Shown here one piece after another: positions 28,946-38,253 of a stretch of DNA of 64,000 nucleotides; the first letter of the stretch is position 1; the number at the start of each line of letters is the position of its first letter. The notes under the pieces are model-generated. The model saw only the letters and a program-made list of their open reading frames with translations, ran no database searches and was not told where the DNA came from. Position numbers and translations under genes: made by a program. Where the stretch lies: NCBI GenBank assembly GCA_964623055.1, contig CAZURK010000009.1:56699-120698 (forward strand). The letters are read 5' to 3'. Source of the DNA: JADHUC01 sp964623055 (lineage in GTDB: Bacteria; Planctomycetota; Planctomycetia; Pirellulales; Pirellulaceae).

Positions 28946-31168
28946 TCAGATCTCCTGGAGGGTCTTGTCCAATGCGGCTTTCACCAACTCCATCTCTGAT
29001 TCCAACGCAGCCAGGCTCTCGGCTGCGCGATCGAAGTCCTGTTCCTTGCACAACAACTCGACCTCGTAAGCCAGTTGCTGTGCCTTTGCGGCGCAGAAGT
29101 TGCCGACCGTACCTTTCAGAGTGTGTGCGGTCTTTGTAGATTCCAGGCCGTTCCGTTGCGATACGGCCTCGCGCAATTGATTCAGCAAAGCCGGCCCGTC
29201 CTCGTCGAACAAACCGATCAGTTCGGCCAGGAACTCCCGGTCGTTGAAGACGCGCTCCATCAGGGCCGATACGTCAATCGGTCCTTCGAGTTCTTCTGCC
29301 TCTTCCCTTGGCTCCTGCGAAACGGCGGCGGATCGGGTGCTGGTTACGCGTTCGATTTCGGCAAGCAGCTTGTCGGTCTCAATGGGCTTGGCGACATATC
29401 CATCCATGCCGGATGAAAGGCACTGGTCGCGGTTTGCATGGGCCGTGGTGGCAATGATCGGTGTGTGCCGTTCGGAACCAGCTTCCTGTTGGCGAATCGC
29501 GGCAGTGGCTTGAAAGCCGTCCACCTCCGGCATCTGCAGGTCCATCAGCACAAGGTCAAAGGGATCGCTTTGCCAGTGTTCGATTGCTTCGGCGCCGTTG
29601 TTCGCAACGGTGACGGAATGGCCGTTCCTGCTCAGGATCCGATGCGCATACGCCTGGTTAACGGAATTGTCCTCGGCCAGCAAAATCCGCAAACGGCATT
29701 CCGGCAGTTCTTCACGTTTGTGGAGCGGTCGGGCATCCGCGCTGACGGCGGCTTCTTCAGTGCCAGTGCCGAAGTAAGCGGTGAAATGGAACGTGCTGCC
29801 CTTGTCTGGTACGCTCTCGGCCCAGATCTTGCCGCCCATCAGTTCGACGAGCTTCGACGCCAACGAGAGGCCCAATCCCGCGCCGCCGTATCTTCGAGTG
29901 CTACTGGTGTCCGCCTGCTCGAAGGGATGGAAGATGACATCAAGCTTGTCTTGTGGTATGCCCACACCCGTGTCGGAAACGGCGAAGTGTAACTCGACTT
30001 CTGTTTCACGTCCGTTCTGAACGTCGACCTGCAGATCCACCCGGCCACGTTCCGTAAACTTGATGCCGTTGCCCACGAGATTGACGATCAGTTGCCGCAG
30101 TCGCTGGACATCGCCGGTCAGAGCGTCTGGTACGCTTTCGTTTACACGACAGTCCAGTTGCAGTCCCTTTTGCTCGGCGCGGGCTACGAGCGATTGAAGC
30201 GAATCTTCCAGGCTCTCGCGCAATTGGAAGTCTTTGGACTCCAACACCAGGTCGCCGGCGTCGATGGTGGCGAAGTCCAACACGTTGTTCAATAGGGACA
30301 ACAGCGTCTTGGCCGACGAACGCACGGTAGTCAAATACTCGCGCTGTTCGGCGTTCAAGGACGTATCCAGCGCCAATTCTGCCATGCCGAGGATTCCGTT
30401 CATGGGCGTGCGAAGTTCATGACTCGTGTTTTCCAGGAACACGGTCTTGGCCTGGTTCGCAGCCTCTGCCGCCACCCTCGCACGGTTCAACTCTTCCGTC
30501 CGTTTGCGGACTTCGGATTCGATGATCTCGTTCGTGCATTCCAGCTCTGCTCGCCGCCGTGCGATGTCCTGCATCTCTCGGACACTCAACAAGCACGATC
30601 GAATCAGGAACACGTCGGCAAAGGCCAGCAAGCCCACGTGTTCAACCCACAACCACGAACTGACTTCGGCCACTCCAAAGATCGACTGGGGCCACCACAG
30701 CCCACGGACCATGTGGTCGATGGCTGCAATCAGAGTAGCGGAAACCAAGACCTTCCAATCCCGATAGAACGCCAGGAATGCAAGCGATCCGAACGAATAG
30801 AAGTGCATTTCGATCTGCCCGCCTACCTGATGGACCAGCAGACCGGACATCAACATTTGCGATACGGCGATCACATGACGGGTTGCCGTTCGCCCGGGAC
30901 GCAGCACGGCAAATAGGACTGCCGTCCCCGCGACCGCGGCGCCGAACAGCACCGAGCCCCAGGCATACCAACCTAGATAAGTACTGCCCTCTGCCCATGT
31001 CTGGGGAAGAATCCACTTCGCCGCCAGTATTCCTCCAGACCACTGGAAGAACATCAGTGCAGCGAACAACCGGTCGGTGTTCCGATAGATGCTCTGCTGG
31101 TGCTCGCGGAGCAAGTGTTCGGACCGAGCGTCCAGATCCTGAGGAATGGGATAAGGGGGTTGAACCAT
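28946..31168 (-). CDS. Hybrid sensor histidine kinase with receiver and HPt domains
   Basis: 740 residues. An N-terminal membrane region has about five to six helices (33-190) and the segment GGQIEMHFYSFGSLAFLAFY (116-135), a pattern of a sensor module seen in several phyla. A coiled-coil linker precedes HisKA with SHELRTPMNG (H250). The ATPase domain has an N-box at N367, DTGVG near 399 and GLGLS. The receiver has D543 and K594; the C-terminal HPt has TAHTLKGTVGNF (H682). This gives a complete His-Asp-His relay in one chain, with the final Asp on the next gene's product. The signal sensed is unknown. Confidence 0.92.
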   Translation of the reverse strand: MVQPPYPIPQDLDARSEHLLREHQQSIYRNTDRLFAALMFFQWSGGILAAKWILPQTWAEGSTYLGWYAWGSVLFGAAVAGTAVLFAVLRPGRTATRHVIAVSQMLMSGLLVHQVGGQIEMHFYSFGSLAFLAFYRDWKVLVSATLIAAIDHMVRGLWWPQSIFGVAEVSSWLWVEHVGLLAFADVFLIRSCLLSVREMQDIARRRAELECTNEIIESEVRKRTEELNRARVAAEAANQAKTVFLENTSHELRTPMNGILGMAELALDTSLNAEQREYLTTVRSSAKTLLSLLNNVLDFATIDAGDLVLESKDFQLRESLEDSLQSLVARAEQKGLQLDCRVNESVPDALTGDVQRLRQLIVNLVGNGIKFTERGRVDLQVDVQNGRETEVELHFAVSDTGVGIPQDKLDVIFHPFEQADTSSTRRYGGAGLGLSLASKLVELMGGKIWAESVPDKGSTFHFTAYFGTGTEEAAVSADARPLHKREELPECRLRILLAEDNSVNQAYAHRILSRNGHSVTVANNGAEAIEHWQSDPFDLVLMDLQMPEVDGFQATAAIRQQEAGSERHTPIIATTAHANRDQCLSSGMDGYVAKPIETDKLLAEIERVTSTRSAAVSQEPREEAEELEGPIDVSALMERVFNDREFLAELIGLFDEDGPALLNQLREAVSQRNGLESTKTAHTLKGTVGNFCAAKAQQLAYEVELLCKEQDFDRAAESLAALESEMELVKAALDKTLQEI

Positions 31169-31280
31169 GAGCCAGACGAACTAAACGAGACTCTGGACGA
31201 GTAAAGGTGCTATTCTACTACGGAATGGGAGCGATTGACACGTTCCGAAAGGCGATTCGCGAAAGATCGAGGCAAGCACT

Positions 31281-31814
31281 TCACCGTGATTCTAGTCGGG
31301 CGTTTGGCAATCCCTGCTCTTGGGGCAAGCGAGGTTTTGCAGCCAGCCTGAAGCCGAGAATGTGGCTATGGCCCCTCGGGGCGACGGTGTCCCGAACCGC
31401 CGTCCGGCAGGTCCACGGTGCGCTCGTCCAATTACCGCCACGATCCAAGCGCTGCACTTCGTCGGCAAGTCCGGTCGGATCATCCACGGGCGATGTGCTG
31501 TAGTAGTCTTTGGCATACCAGTCGTGACACCATTCAATCACGTTTCCATAGATGTCGAATAGCCCAAAACCGTTCGATAGCTTCTGACCTACCGGGTGAG
31601 TGGTGGCCCCGCTGTTCACGCCATACCAAGCGTACTGCTCCAACTCGGGTTGGTTGTCGCCAAAGAACCACCACGTCGTGTTGCCCGAGCGACACGCATA
31701 TTCCCATTGAGCCTCGGTCGGCAACCCGTACGTTCCCAAACCGGATCGTCGACCGCCGACAGAAGCTGGACAACGTGCAGGCCCGACACCTGAGGCACCT
31801 GTACTTCTCGTCAC
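31281..31814 (-). pseudogene. C-terminal fragment of a SUMF1/formylglycine-generating-enzyme-like protein
   Basis: 177 codons open from a GTG at 31814. YGLPTEAQWEYACRSG, GNVIEWCHDWY and the closing GFRLA are diagnostic of the FGE-sulfatase (SUMF1) domain. Full domains are about 250-300 residues; the first third (the part before GLPTEAQWEYA) is missing and replaced by 26 unrelated residues. No ribosome site or leader is present. The family either activates sulfatases by making formylglycine or serves as a generic lectin-like fold. Here it is most probably a decayed 3-prime remnant. The 112 bases between it and the kinase gene hold nothing recognisable. Confidence 0.65.
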
Positions 31815-31905
31815 CAGCTACGACACAGGTTGTTTTTGTTCAAAATCCGGAAATGCTCAATTGTGAAGGATGCCCGTATGGGAGTCATGATAGACTGTTA
31901 GATAA

Positions 31906-32010
31906 CCCACGTTCATCGACAAGCCGGTGGCGGCCTTGATGGCAGACGCGGTGGAGATCTATCGACTGGCACAGAAATTTGGCACGGAGGTCGGCGCGAC
32001 GAGAACGTAA
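31906..32010 (+). pseudogene. Remnant of a Gfo/Idh/MocA oxidoreductase
   Basis: 34 codons open between TAA (31903-31905) and TAA (32008-32010). They read PTFIDKPVAALMADAVEIYR and continue LAQKFGTEVGA. The segment (F/Y)IDKP(V/M)A followed by an amphipathic helix is the cofactor-site motif and following helix of planctomycete Gfo/Idh enzymes. The parts before and after it are absent. It ends 30 bases before an intact Gfo/Idh gene and is not its N-terminus, so it is a relic of a second copy or of a recombination event. It is short, so a chance match is not fully excluded. Confidence 0.5.
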
Positions 32011-32040
32011 ATCTGAACCAACAACGTAGAAAGGATCGTC

Positions 32041-33417
32041 ATGACAAGAGAATCCAAGTCGAAAACTGCAAAGTCTCAACAATCCTCGCGTCGGGAGTTC
32101 CTGGAGTTGGGTGGCAAGGTGGCTGCGGCTTCCGCATTGACCAGCGCGATCGTTCCGCGAGTGCACGCCAGCGAAGACAACACGATCCGGTTGGCCCTGA
32201 TCGGCTGCGGCAACCGAGGTAGCGGGGCGCTGGCCAATGCGATGAACTCGGCCCATGGGCCGGTCAAGCTGGTCGCCATGGCCGATGTCGTCGAGGAGCG
32301 AATCGACAGGGCACAGAAGAACTTGAGCAGGCATTTCAGCGATCGGATGGACGTTCCCAAGGAGCGACAGTTCGTGGGCTTCGACGCTTACAAGAAGGCC
32401 ATTGATTGCCTGGGACCTAATGACGTGGCCATGCTGACCAACTTCGCGGCCTTCCGGCCGATGCAACTGGAGTACGCCGTCAAGAAGGGCGTGAACGTCT
32501 TTATGGAAAAATCGTTCGCGCCCGACGTGCCCGGGCTGCGACGATTGATCAAGGCAGGAGAAGAGGCCGAGAAAAAGAACCTCAAGATCGCCGCCGGCCT
32601 GCAATGGCGCCATAGCCTGAACCGCCAGAAACTCATCAAACAGATCCGCGACGGGGTGCTGGGTGATATCCAGCTCATCCGGGCTTACCGCGTCCATCCC
32701 TCCGGGTACCTGCGCAAGAAGCCGCCGGAGCACGACGAATTGCTCTGGCAGATCCGCAACTTCGTTCATTTCTTCTGGGTCTCAGGCGGCCTGTTCGCCG
32801 AGATGAACGTCCACCAGATCGACGAGATCTGCTGGATCAAGGGCGAGTGGCCCGTTACGGCGCATGGCATCGGCGGCCGTTCCGTGGTCAGAGACAACTA
32901 CGGCCAAGGTTTCGATTCCTTTTCCATCGAGTGGACCTTTGCCGACGGAACCAAGGCCTACGACGTGGTGCGATGGCTGGGCGGACACTGCCACCGTGAA
33001 TTCGCCACCTACGTCCACGGCACCAAGTGCGCGGCCATGTTCAACAGCGGACTACGCCGAGGCGAAACGACGCACATCTACAAGGACCAGCGGATCGCGG
33101 AGGACAATGTTGCCCTGGGGGCACCTCCCGAAGCGATCAATCCGTGGGATGCCGAGTGGAACGTGCTGTTGGACAGCATCCGCAACGACAAGCCGCAGAA
33201 CGAAACCAAGCGAGCGGCGTACTCGAACGTCGCGGACCTGATGGGCCGGGCGGCCGTCCATTCCGGGAAGATGATCACCTGGGACGAAGCCATGGCTTCC
33301 AACTTCCAGTTCGTCGCAGACATCGACTCCATGGACTACGACACGCCGCCACCGGTCCAGGCCGACGTAGAAGGACGCTACCCCGTGCCCGTCCCCGGCG
33401 TGTGGACGGAACTCTGA
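32041..33417 (+). CDS. Gfo/Idh/MocA-family oxidoreductase, Tat-exported
   Basis: 458 residues; AGAAAGGA precedes the ATG. The Tat leader is SSRREFLELGGKVAAASALT (arginines at 17-18). The NAD(P) loop is IGCGNRG (54-60). The cofactor/substrate motif, usually EKP, is EKS at 156-158. The second domain contains NVHQIDEICWI, the usual His-bearing helix. The protein should oxidise a sugar or cyclitol outside the cytoplasm. It is one of three such enzymes in the window and the only one on the plus strand. Gene debris, including a Gfo/Idh remnant, lies directly upstream, so its promoter may be recent. Confidence 0.88.
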   Translation: MTRESKSKTAKSQQSSRREFLELGGKVAAASALTSAIVPRVHASEDNTIRLALIGCGNRGSGALANAMNSAHGPVKLVAMADVVEERIDRAQKNLSRHFSDRMDVPKERQFVGFDAYKKAIDCLGPNDVAMLTNFAAFRPMQLEYAVKKGVNVFMEKSFAPDVPGLRRLIKAGEEAEKKNLKIAAGLQWRHSLNRQKLIKQIRDGVLGDIQLIRAYRVHPSGYLRKKPPEHDELLWQIRNFVHFFWVSGGLFAEMNVHQIDEICWIKGEWPVTAHGIGGRSVVRDNYGQGFDSFSIEWTFADGTKAYDVVRWLGGHCHREFATYVHGTKCAAMFNSGLRRGETTHIYKDQRIAEDNVALGAPPEAINPWDAEWNVLLDSIRNDKPQNETKRAAYSNVADLMGRAAVHSGKMITWDEAMASNFQFVADIDSMDYDTPPPVQADVEGRYPVPVPGVWTEL

Positions 33418-33553
33418 GCGTGTCGGAATGCCGAGTAGTCTTAGAAGCAGTCAAGGCAGGGAGAGCACGAACGAGGAACTTCATGCGTGGCTGACTCATG
33501 GTTTCTCACTTCGTGATGAATCCAGGCACGGCAACTACCGCGGCCGCGTGACA

Positions 33554-34714
33554 TTACTTCTCGCCGGTCTTCGTCACGTTCACGAACACGCCGCGGATTT
33601 CGTTGAACTGTCCCGGCTTCAGCTTGTTCCATCCGGCGGGCACGACATCGTGGACATACAAGAGCCGTCCCGGAGTCACTTCGCGGATGGCCGTGTAGCT
33701 GGTACTTCGGCCTTCGAAGACGGTCGTCCGTTTGGTCCATCTGTCCCCTTTGCCGTCGACGCTGAACATGAGATGACAACCGGGCCGGCCGAAGCTGCAC
33801 GCAAGCACGCCATTCGACATGAGCACAAGATCCGGGAAGACACTTGCTGTGTACGGTGCCAATCGTACTGGCTCTGTCCACGTGCTGCCGCCGTCGGCCG
33901 AGCGGACTGTGTACATGGGCTTGCCGGAACTGACGCGCATGATGCAGAACAAGTCGCCGCTGGCCAACCGGGCCACGCACGGCTCGCACAGCCCTTCGCC
34001 ATCAGTGTTTGGATCGTAGGCCATTGTGGAGAAGTACTGCCAATTGGCCCCTCCGTCCGTGCTCCGCACGAGGATCGACCGATAGCGATTGTCGCCGACA
34101 AAGCGGCCGTACATGCTCGCCAGCAGCGAACCGTCGGACATCTCCAGGATCGAGCGGGCAAAGACCATGTAGGCGTTTCCATCTTTCCACTCACTTACGG
34201 CCTGGGGAAACGTTACTTTGCCCACGGACCATGAGTAGGTTCTACCATCCTTTGAGTGGCCGACATTACACGTGGCCGTCGTCTCATCAACGCGGCGAGT
34301 GAAATACGAGAGCCAAACACAGTTGCCGTCACCACGCCGAATCCACGAGTGCCCGCCCGCCTCCTTGCCGCGAAACGAAACCGGCTCGCCCCAGGTGCGA
34401 CCACCGTCCTGCGTCCTGACGCCAACCGTGTGGGCTCCCTGTTCCACCATGGCCGCGTCCGCCGCGGCCCAGATCCCGACAAACAAATGTTTCGGACCGA
34501 TTTGCTTCAGTGTGGGAAACCAGTGATGGCCGGTGGACTTGCTGATGACGAACGGCTCGCCTATCTGGACGCGAATCTGGCTGTCCCCGAGCGTTTGTTC
34601 TGCAGAGTCCTCGGGCGCACGAGTCTCGGCTGCGTCGGCGGTTACCGGCAACGCGACCAGCCCGCAACATACAAGGACAGACAATCCGATCCACTGATCA
34701 TTGTGTGTCTTCAT
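33554..34714 (-). CDS. Exported sialidase-like propeller protein
   Basis: 386 residues from the ATG at 34714, which has AGGAGA upstream and starts a Sec leader (IGLSVLVCCGLVALPVTADA). The open frame 80 codons further up overlaps the preceding gene and is not leader-like. Asp boxes: TQDGGRTW, STDGGANW and SADGGSTW. HHWFPTLKQIG and the conserved DGSLLASMYGRF strand fit the BNR/exo-alpha-sialidase superfamily. The start is one base after the stop of the upstream propeller gene (TGAGATG), so the two are translationally coupled and may act as a pair. Confidence 0.78.
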   Translation of the reverse strand: MKTHNDQWIGLSVLVCCGLVALPVTADAAETRAPEDSAEQTLGDSQIRVQIGEPFVISKSTGHHWFPTLKQIGPKHLFVGIWAAADAAMVEQGAHTVGVRTQDGGRTWGEPVSFRGKEAGGHSWIRRGDGNCVWLSYFTRRVDETTATCNVGHSKDGRTYSWSVGKVTFPQAVSEWKDGNAYMVFARSILEMSDGSLLASMYGRFVGDNRYRSILVRSTDGGANWQYFSTMAYDPNTDGEGLCEPCVARLASGDLFCIMRVSSGKPMYTVRSADGGSTWTEPVRLAPYTASVFPDLVLMSNGVLACSFGRPGCHLMFSVDGKGDRWTKRTTVFEGRSTSYTAIREVTPGRLLYVHDVVPAGWNKLKPGQFNEIRGVFVNVTKTGEK

Positions 34715-34715
34715 C

Positions 34716-35852
34716 TCAAGGATTCTCCTGTGGTACCCTTTTGCGAACTTCAAGCAGGATCCCGGCGATATCGCCTTTGCCTCTTGACTGCGGGCTGCTG
34801 GTAAAGACCCAGAACTTGCCGTCGCCTGCGCTGATCGAGTCCGTATAGGCGTAGCTGCCTGGGTACGTGGGCTTATCGAGGATAAGCTTGTGACCCCAGG
34901 TGTGCCCGTTGTCGGTCGAAAACCATGCCACGGCCGCACGCTCGCCGATGTCACGGCCGGTGGCGATCAAGGTCTCGCGATCGAGAACCTCCATTTTAGG
35001 AGCCCACAGCTTGAGGTCGGTTTCCGCGCGGATGGCTCCCCACGTTCTGCCGTTGTCGGCACTGCGGCGGGTGTAGCAGAAGTGCTTTCCGGTGGTGTAA
35101 TAGGTCATTGCGAGCATGGTTCCATCGCAGCAGAACACGACGTGGGGATAGAATGGCGGTCCGGCGTTCTTCAGTGTCTCGAAACCAGGATAGTCTGTCG
35201 GGAAAACCACACTTCGCCGTCGCCACGTCTTGCCATTGTCGGTGCTCACGTACAGCGCGTTGCCTTGGCGCCCCCAACCCGCGACGTACATGACATCGTC
35301 GCGTGTCACTACGTTGCGGAGATACATGACCGCGTACTCATGGCTGTCGTCGACAGGACCTTGTTCCTGCCAAGTCTTCCCGTGATCATCGCTGATAGAC
35401 CACCAACTGCCCACGATGCCTCGATCGCCGCCGAGAACCTTCCGACGCTGAACGAACATGACCAGCTTGCCGTCCGGCGTGTTGCCATACTCGCCGAATA
35501 GTGAATCCAGCCCACGCTTCCGCCAGTCTGCCGCCGCTCCCTCATCTTTCCATGTAACTCCGTTGTCGCTGCTGCGCCACTGATGAACGTAGCCATTTCC
35601 GCCGCCGTGCTGGTTGGAATCCTGGTGGCACAACAGCAAGTCCCCATTGGCCGCCCGCACTACGCAGGGACCGTGAAGATCGCATTCGGGCGAAACTACC
35701 ACAGAAACAGCCTTGACAATCCGGACCGTGGTGCCGTCGTCGAGTTGCACATTGCTCGATTCGGCGCCAATCGCATCGGTAACAGTGCCGCCGCGCGGAG
35801 CACCGGATAGAACAACACAAAGCACGCCCAGTTTTGGAAGGTAACCAATCAC
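34716..35852 (-). CDS. Exported sialidase-like propeller protein, coupled to the next gene
   Basis: 378 residues beginning at a GTG (weak ribosome site) with a hydrophobic N-terminus (LPKLGVLCVVLSGA). Five Asp boxes are readable: SSDNGVTW, SDDHGKTW, STDNGKTW, SADNGRTW and STDNGHTW, nearly one per blade of a six-bladed propeller. HGPCVVRAANGDLLL fits the first strand of the family. It is the first gene of a coupled pair with 33554-34714. The fold is certain; activity and glycan specificity are not. Confidence 0.78.
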   Translation of the reverse strand: MIGYLPKLGVLCVVLSGAPRGGTVTDAIGAESSNVQLDDGTTVRIVKAVSVVVSPECDLHGPCVVRAANGDLLLCHQDSNQHGGGNGYVHQWRSSDNGVTWKDEGAAADWRKRGLDSLFGEYGNTPDGKLVMFVQRRKVLGGDRGIVGSWWSISDDHGKTWQEQGPVDDSHEYAVMYLRNVVTRDDVMYVAGWGRQGNALYVSTDNGKTWRRRSVVFPTDYPGFETLKNAGPPFYPHVVFCCDGTMLAMTYYTTGKHFCYTRRSADNGRTWGAIRAETDLKLWAPKMEVLDRETLIATGRDIGERAAVAWFSTDNGHTWGHKLILDKPTYPGSYAYTDSISAGDGKFWVFTSSPQSRGKGDIAGILLEVRKRVPQENP

Positions 35853-35897
35853 TCTTTTTCGATCACTTTAATTTTGGCCAACTCAATGTGGCAGTCG

Positions 35898-36806
35898 CTA
35901 TGCATCTTCTCCGGTCAATATCTGAGTAACAGCCGGGTCTTCTCGCACCTCGGAGTAGTGCTGAACGTGGCATAGCGTCTTACCGTCTTCGTCCTCAATC
36001 GGCGTGGGACGACGCAGGATGAACTCGGCCCGGTCGAGGCGATTGTAGGCGATGTGCGCCATTTCCAGCCAGTCGATGACGTGTTCCGCCTCGATCTTGA
36101 AATCAGGCACGAGAACCGGACCCGTGTCCACCTGAAACGAATTCGTCTTCGGTTGGAAGTTCATCGTCTTGATCGGGTACTGAAGCACGTAACAGTGTTT
36201 GGTGTCGGGAAGGTCAATCAACGTCTGCCCCACAAGCGGAATCTTGTCGGCGGTTGCTTTGACAATCTCTTCGGGAGTTCGCAACACGCGAGTGCGGCGG
36301 AACGTCTGCACGTCGATCTCCAGTGACCGGAAATCATCGCTGACCAGGTGACCTCGCGATCGCTCCGCATCATCGGTTAGTCCATATCCCATGCTGCGTT
36401 GTTCGGTGAGCGAGTAGATGTTTCGGTATTCTCGGCTGGGGAGTTGAAACAAGCGGTTTTCCGCGTAGACCCACTCGGTTCGACAGGGCGCGATCAATGC
36501 GAATCGTTCGGACTCGTTTGTTTCCTTAGCGATCACGCCAATCAACGCGTCCAACTGGATTCGGGCCATGTTTCCGTGCGGGCAGTTGTGGCGGGCGTGT
36601 GGTCGCGGGTCCTCTCGATACGGAAAGTCCCACGTCATGAACGACGCCTGAAAGTCACAAGCCTTATTCGATTTGCTCTGATCCTGTTTCGGTGCACCGT
36701 CCTCCGCGCAAGCCTGTTCGCTCGAAAGGGGCACCACCAGCGCTCCGCCGAGAATCAGTGATCCAACTTCGCGCTCAAATCCTCGACGCGTCAGCTTGTG
36801 GGACAT
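35898..36806 (-). CDS. Tat-exported protein of unknown function
   Basis: 302 residues with AAGGAGA before the ATG. The N-terminus (KLTRRGFEREVGSLILGGAL) is a Tat-like leader. The mature part begins with a lysine-rich linker, then DFQASFMTWDFPYREDPRPH and a His/Cys-containing segment (ARHNCPHGNM), continuing mainly as beta strands. I do not recognise the family. Its neighbours are sialidase-like propellers on the same strand. A substrate-binding or accessory role is possible, but nothing in the sequence shows it. Confidence 0.6.
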   Translation of the reverse strand: MSHKLTRRGFEREVGSLILGGALVVPLSSEQACAEDGAPKQDQSKSNKACDFQASFMTWDFPYREDPRPHARHNCPHGNMARIQLDALIGVIAKETNESERFALIAPCRTEWVYAENRLFQLPSREYRNIYSLTEQRSMGYGLTDDAERSRGHLVSDDFRSLEIDVQTFRRTRVLRTPEEIVKATADKIPLVGQTLIDLPDTKHCYVLQYPIKTMNFQPKTNSFQVDTGPVLVPDFKIEAEHVIDWLEMAHIAYNRLDRAEFILRRPTPIEDEDGKTLCHVQHYSEVREDPAVTQILTGEDA

Positions 36807-36837
36807 GGTATTTCTCCTTTCACGTTGTTTGAAAACG

Positions 36838-36905
36838 GGAGGGCGAGGCTCCTGCCGAGCCGCGCGTTGGCGCCAAAATCCGGCTCAGCAGGAGCTTCGC
36901 CCTCC
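36838..36905. repeat. Palindromic element, GGAGGGCGAGGCTCC family
   Basis: Arms of 24 bases (36838-36861 and 36882-36905) with two mismatches. The 20-base loop contains a perfect inner palindrome TTGGCGCCAA (36867-36876). It lies upstream of the Tat protein gene in a 142-base intergenic stretch. This family does not have the GTAG ends seen in most of the others. Confidence 0.85.
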
Positions 36906-36948
36906 GGCAATCACTGCGTTTAGGAACTTGAATCCGAGCCTAGTTTTG

Positions 36949-38226
36949 TTATCTGAGAGTCGCCGTATACTTGTAGGCATCGGCTCCCCAGAAGTCATTC
37001 GGGTCGGCACCGATGCGCGTCAGGTAGATCTCCAGTGTGTGGGTTTCTCGGTTCTCCAACAATGAAAAGTTCGATAGCTGCAAGCGTTCCGAATCGCCCG
37101 GCTGCTGATCGTCGATCGCTGTGACCGTACTCCGTCTTAAAGCAGGAATCGACTCATCCACCTCGGCGATCACCAGCGGGTAGCGGGGCGAGTTGGCGCG
37201 GGGCGGCACGGCGGATATGTTCCCGACCCAGTGCAGCTTTCCGGTCACGCTGTGGCGGATCATCTGGTGGATCGACGAAGGCGAGTAGAACCGCGTGCCG
37301 TCGTCGTATTTCAATTCTTGCACTTTGCCCAGCGTCAAGCCGCCGTCCGCGGACACGCTGAACCACTTTCGGCCGGGAGTCTTCGACGTGTTGGACCCAC
37401 GCCAGATCACCAGCACACGGCCATCGTCCAACTCGGCAACCGCCGGCTCCATCAAGCCTCGTGAAGATACGTCCGGCGAAATCTCGATTCTCTTGCCAGC
37501 GGTCCATTGGTAGCCGCCTGACTCCGCGTTCCACTTGCCGACAAAGCACAACGACCCCATGCGCCACGGACGCTTGTTGTTGTCCGGGTCGCCGGGAGCG
37601 TTGGCATGGGCGACGCAGTGGATCAACGTGCCGTTGGTATGACGAAGGATGTTGCTGCCGATGTAGGCTTGATTGTGCTTCAGAAAGCTCTCGCGGAACG
37701 GATCGTCAGGATCGAAAGCGTCTACTTCCTCGTAACGAAGCTGTGTCGGTTCACTCCACGTCCTTCCATGGTCCCGCGAGGTCCGCGTGAAGCAGTGATT
37801 GTGATGGCGCCCACGAACATGCGGTTGCCGAAGCCAAATTGATACGGTCGTCTTGCTCGCGGGATCGTACAGTTGGGGCCCGCGCCCCCAGAAGACCCTT
37901 ACGCCGCCGGGATGCGTGACCACATCCGGCATCGGTTCGAATTCCGACCACGTTCGGCCGTTGTCGCGCGACCAACGTCGCTTCGGTTTCTCCGGCGTGT
38001 CACTTTTGGCCCAAGTGGTGTGGACTTCCTCTCGTTCAAGCCCGGGTCCCACGTAACGAACTGACACCCACGCACCGACGCCCTTGCCCAGATGACGACT
38101 GTAGACTTCCTTCCTCACCTCGACGATTGGTCGATTCTCTTCCCAAGGCAACCGCGGCGGCCCCTCGAGAGCCTCCGGTGCCGAGGCCGCGGTCAATAGT
38201 GTGAAGACCAGCTCTGCACGTATCAT
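36949..38226 (-). CDS. Exported sialidase-like propeller protein
   Basis: 425 residues from the ATG at 38226 (GGAAGAG upstream); an in-frame TTG six codons earlier is less likely. The short Sec leader is MIRAELVFTLLTAASA. Two good Asp boxes are present, SRDNGRTW and SRDHGRTW, with further degenerate ones. HPGGVRVFWGRGPQ and the repeated HNQAYIGSNILRH suit a BNR propeller. The strongest sialidase gene of the group follows upstream, 27 bases from this start, on the same strand, so they are probably co-transcribed. Confidence 0.74.
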   Translation of the reverse strand: MIRAELVFTLLTAASAPEALEGPPRLPWEENRPIVEVRKEVYSRHLGKGVGAWVSVRYVGPGLEREEVHTTWAKSDTPEKPKRRWSRDNGRTWSEFEPMPDVVTHPGGVRVFWGRGPQLYDPASKTTVSIWLRQPHVRGRHHNHCFTRTSRDHGRTWSEPTQLRYEEVDAFDPDDPFRESFLKHNQAYIGSNILRHTNGTLIHCVAHANAPGDPDNNKRPWRMGSLCFVGKWNAESGGYQWTAGKRIEISPDVSSRGLMEPAVAELDDGRVLVIWRGSNTSKTPGRKWFSVSADGGLTLGKVQELKYDDGTRFYSPSSIHQMIRHSVTGKLHWVGNISAVPPRANSPRYPLVIAEVDESIPALRRSTVTAIDDQQPGDSERLQLSNFSLLENRETHTLEIYLTRIGADPNDFWGADAYKYTATLR

Positions 38227-38253
38227 ACGTCTCTTCCTTTTCAACTGAACCGT

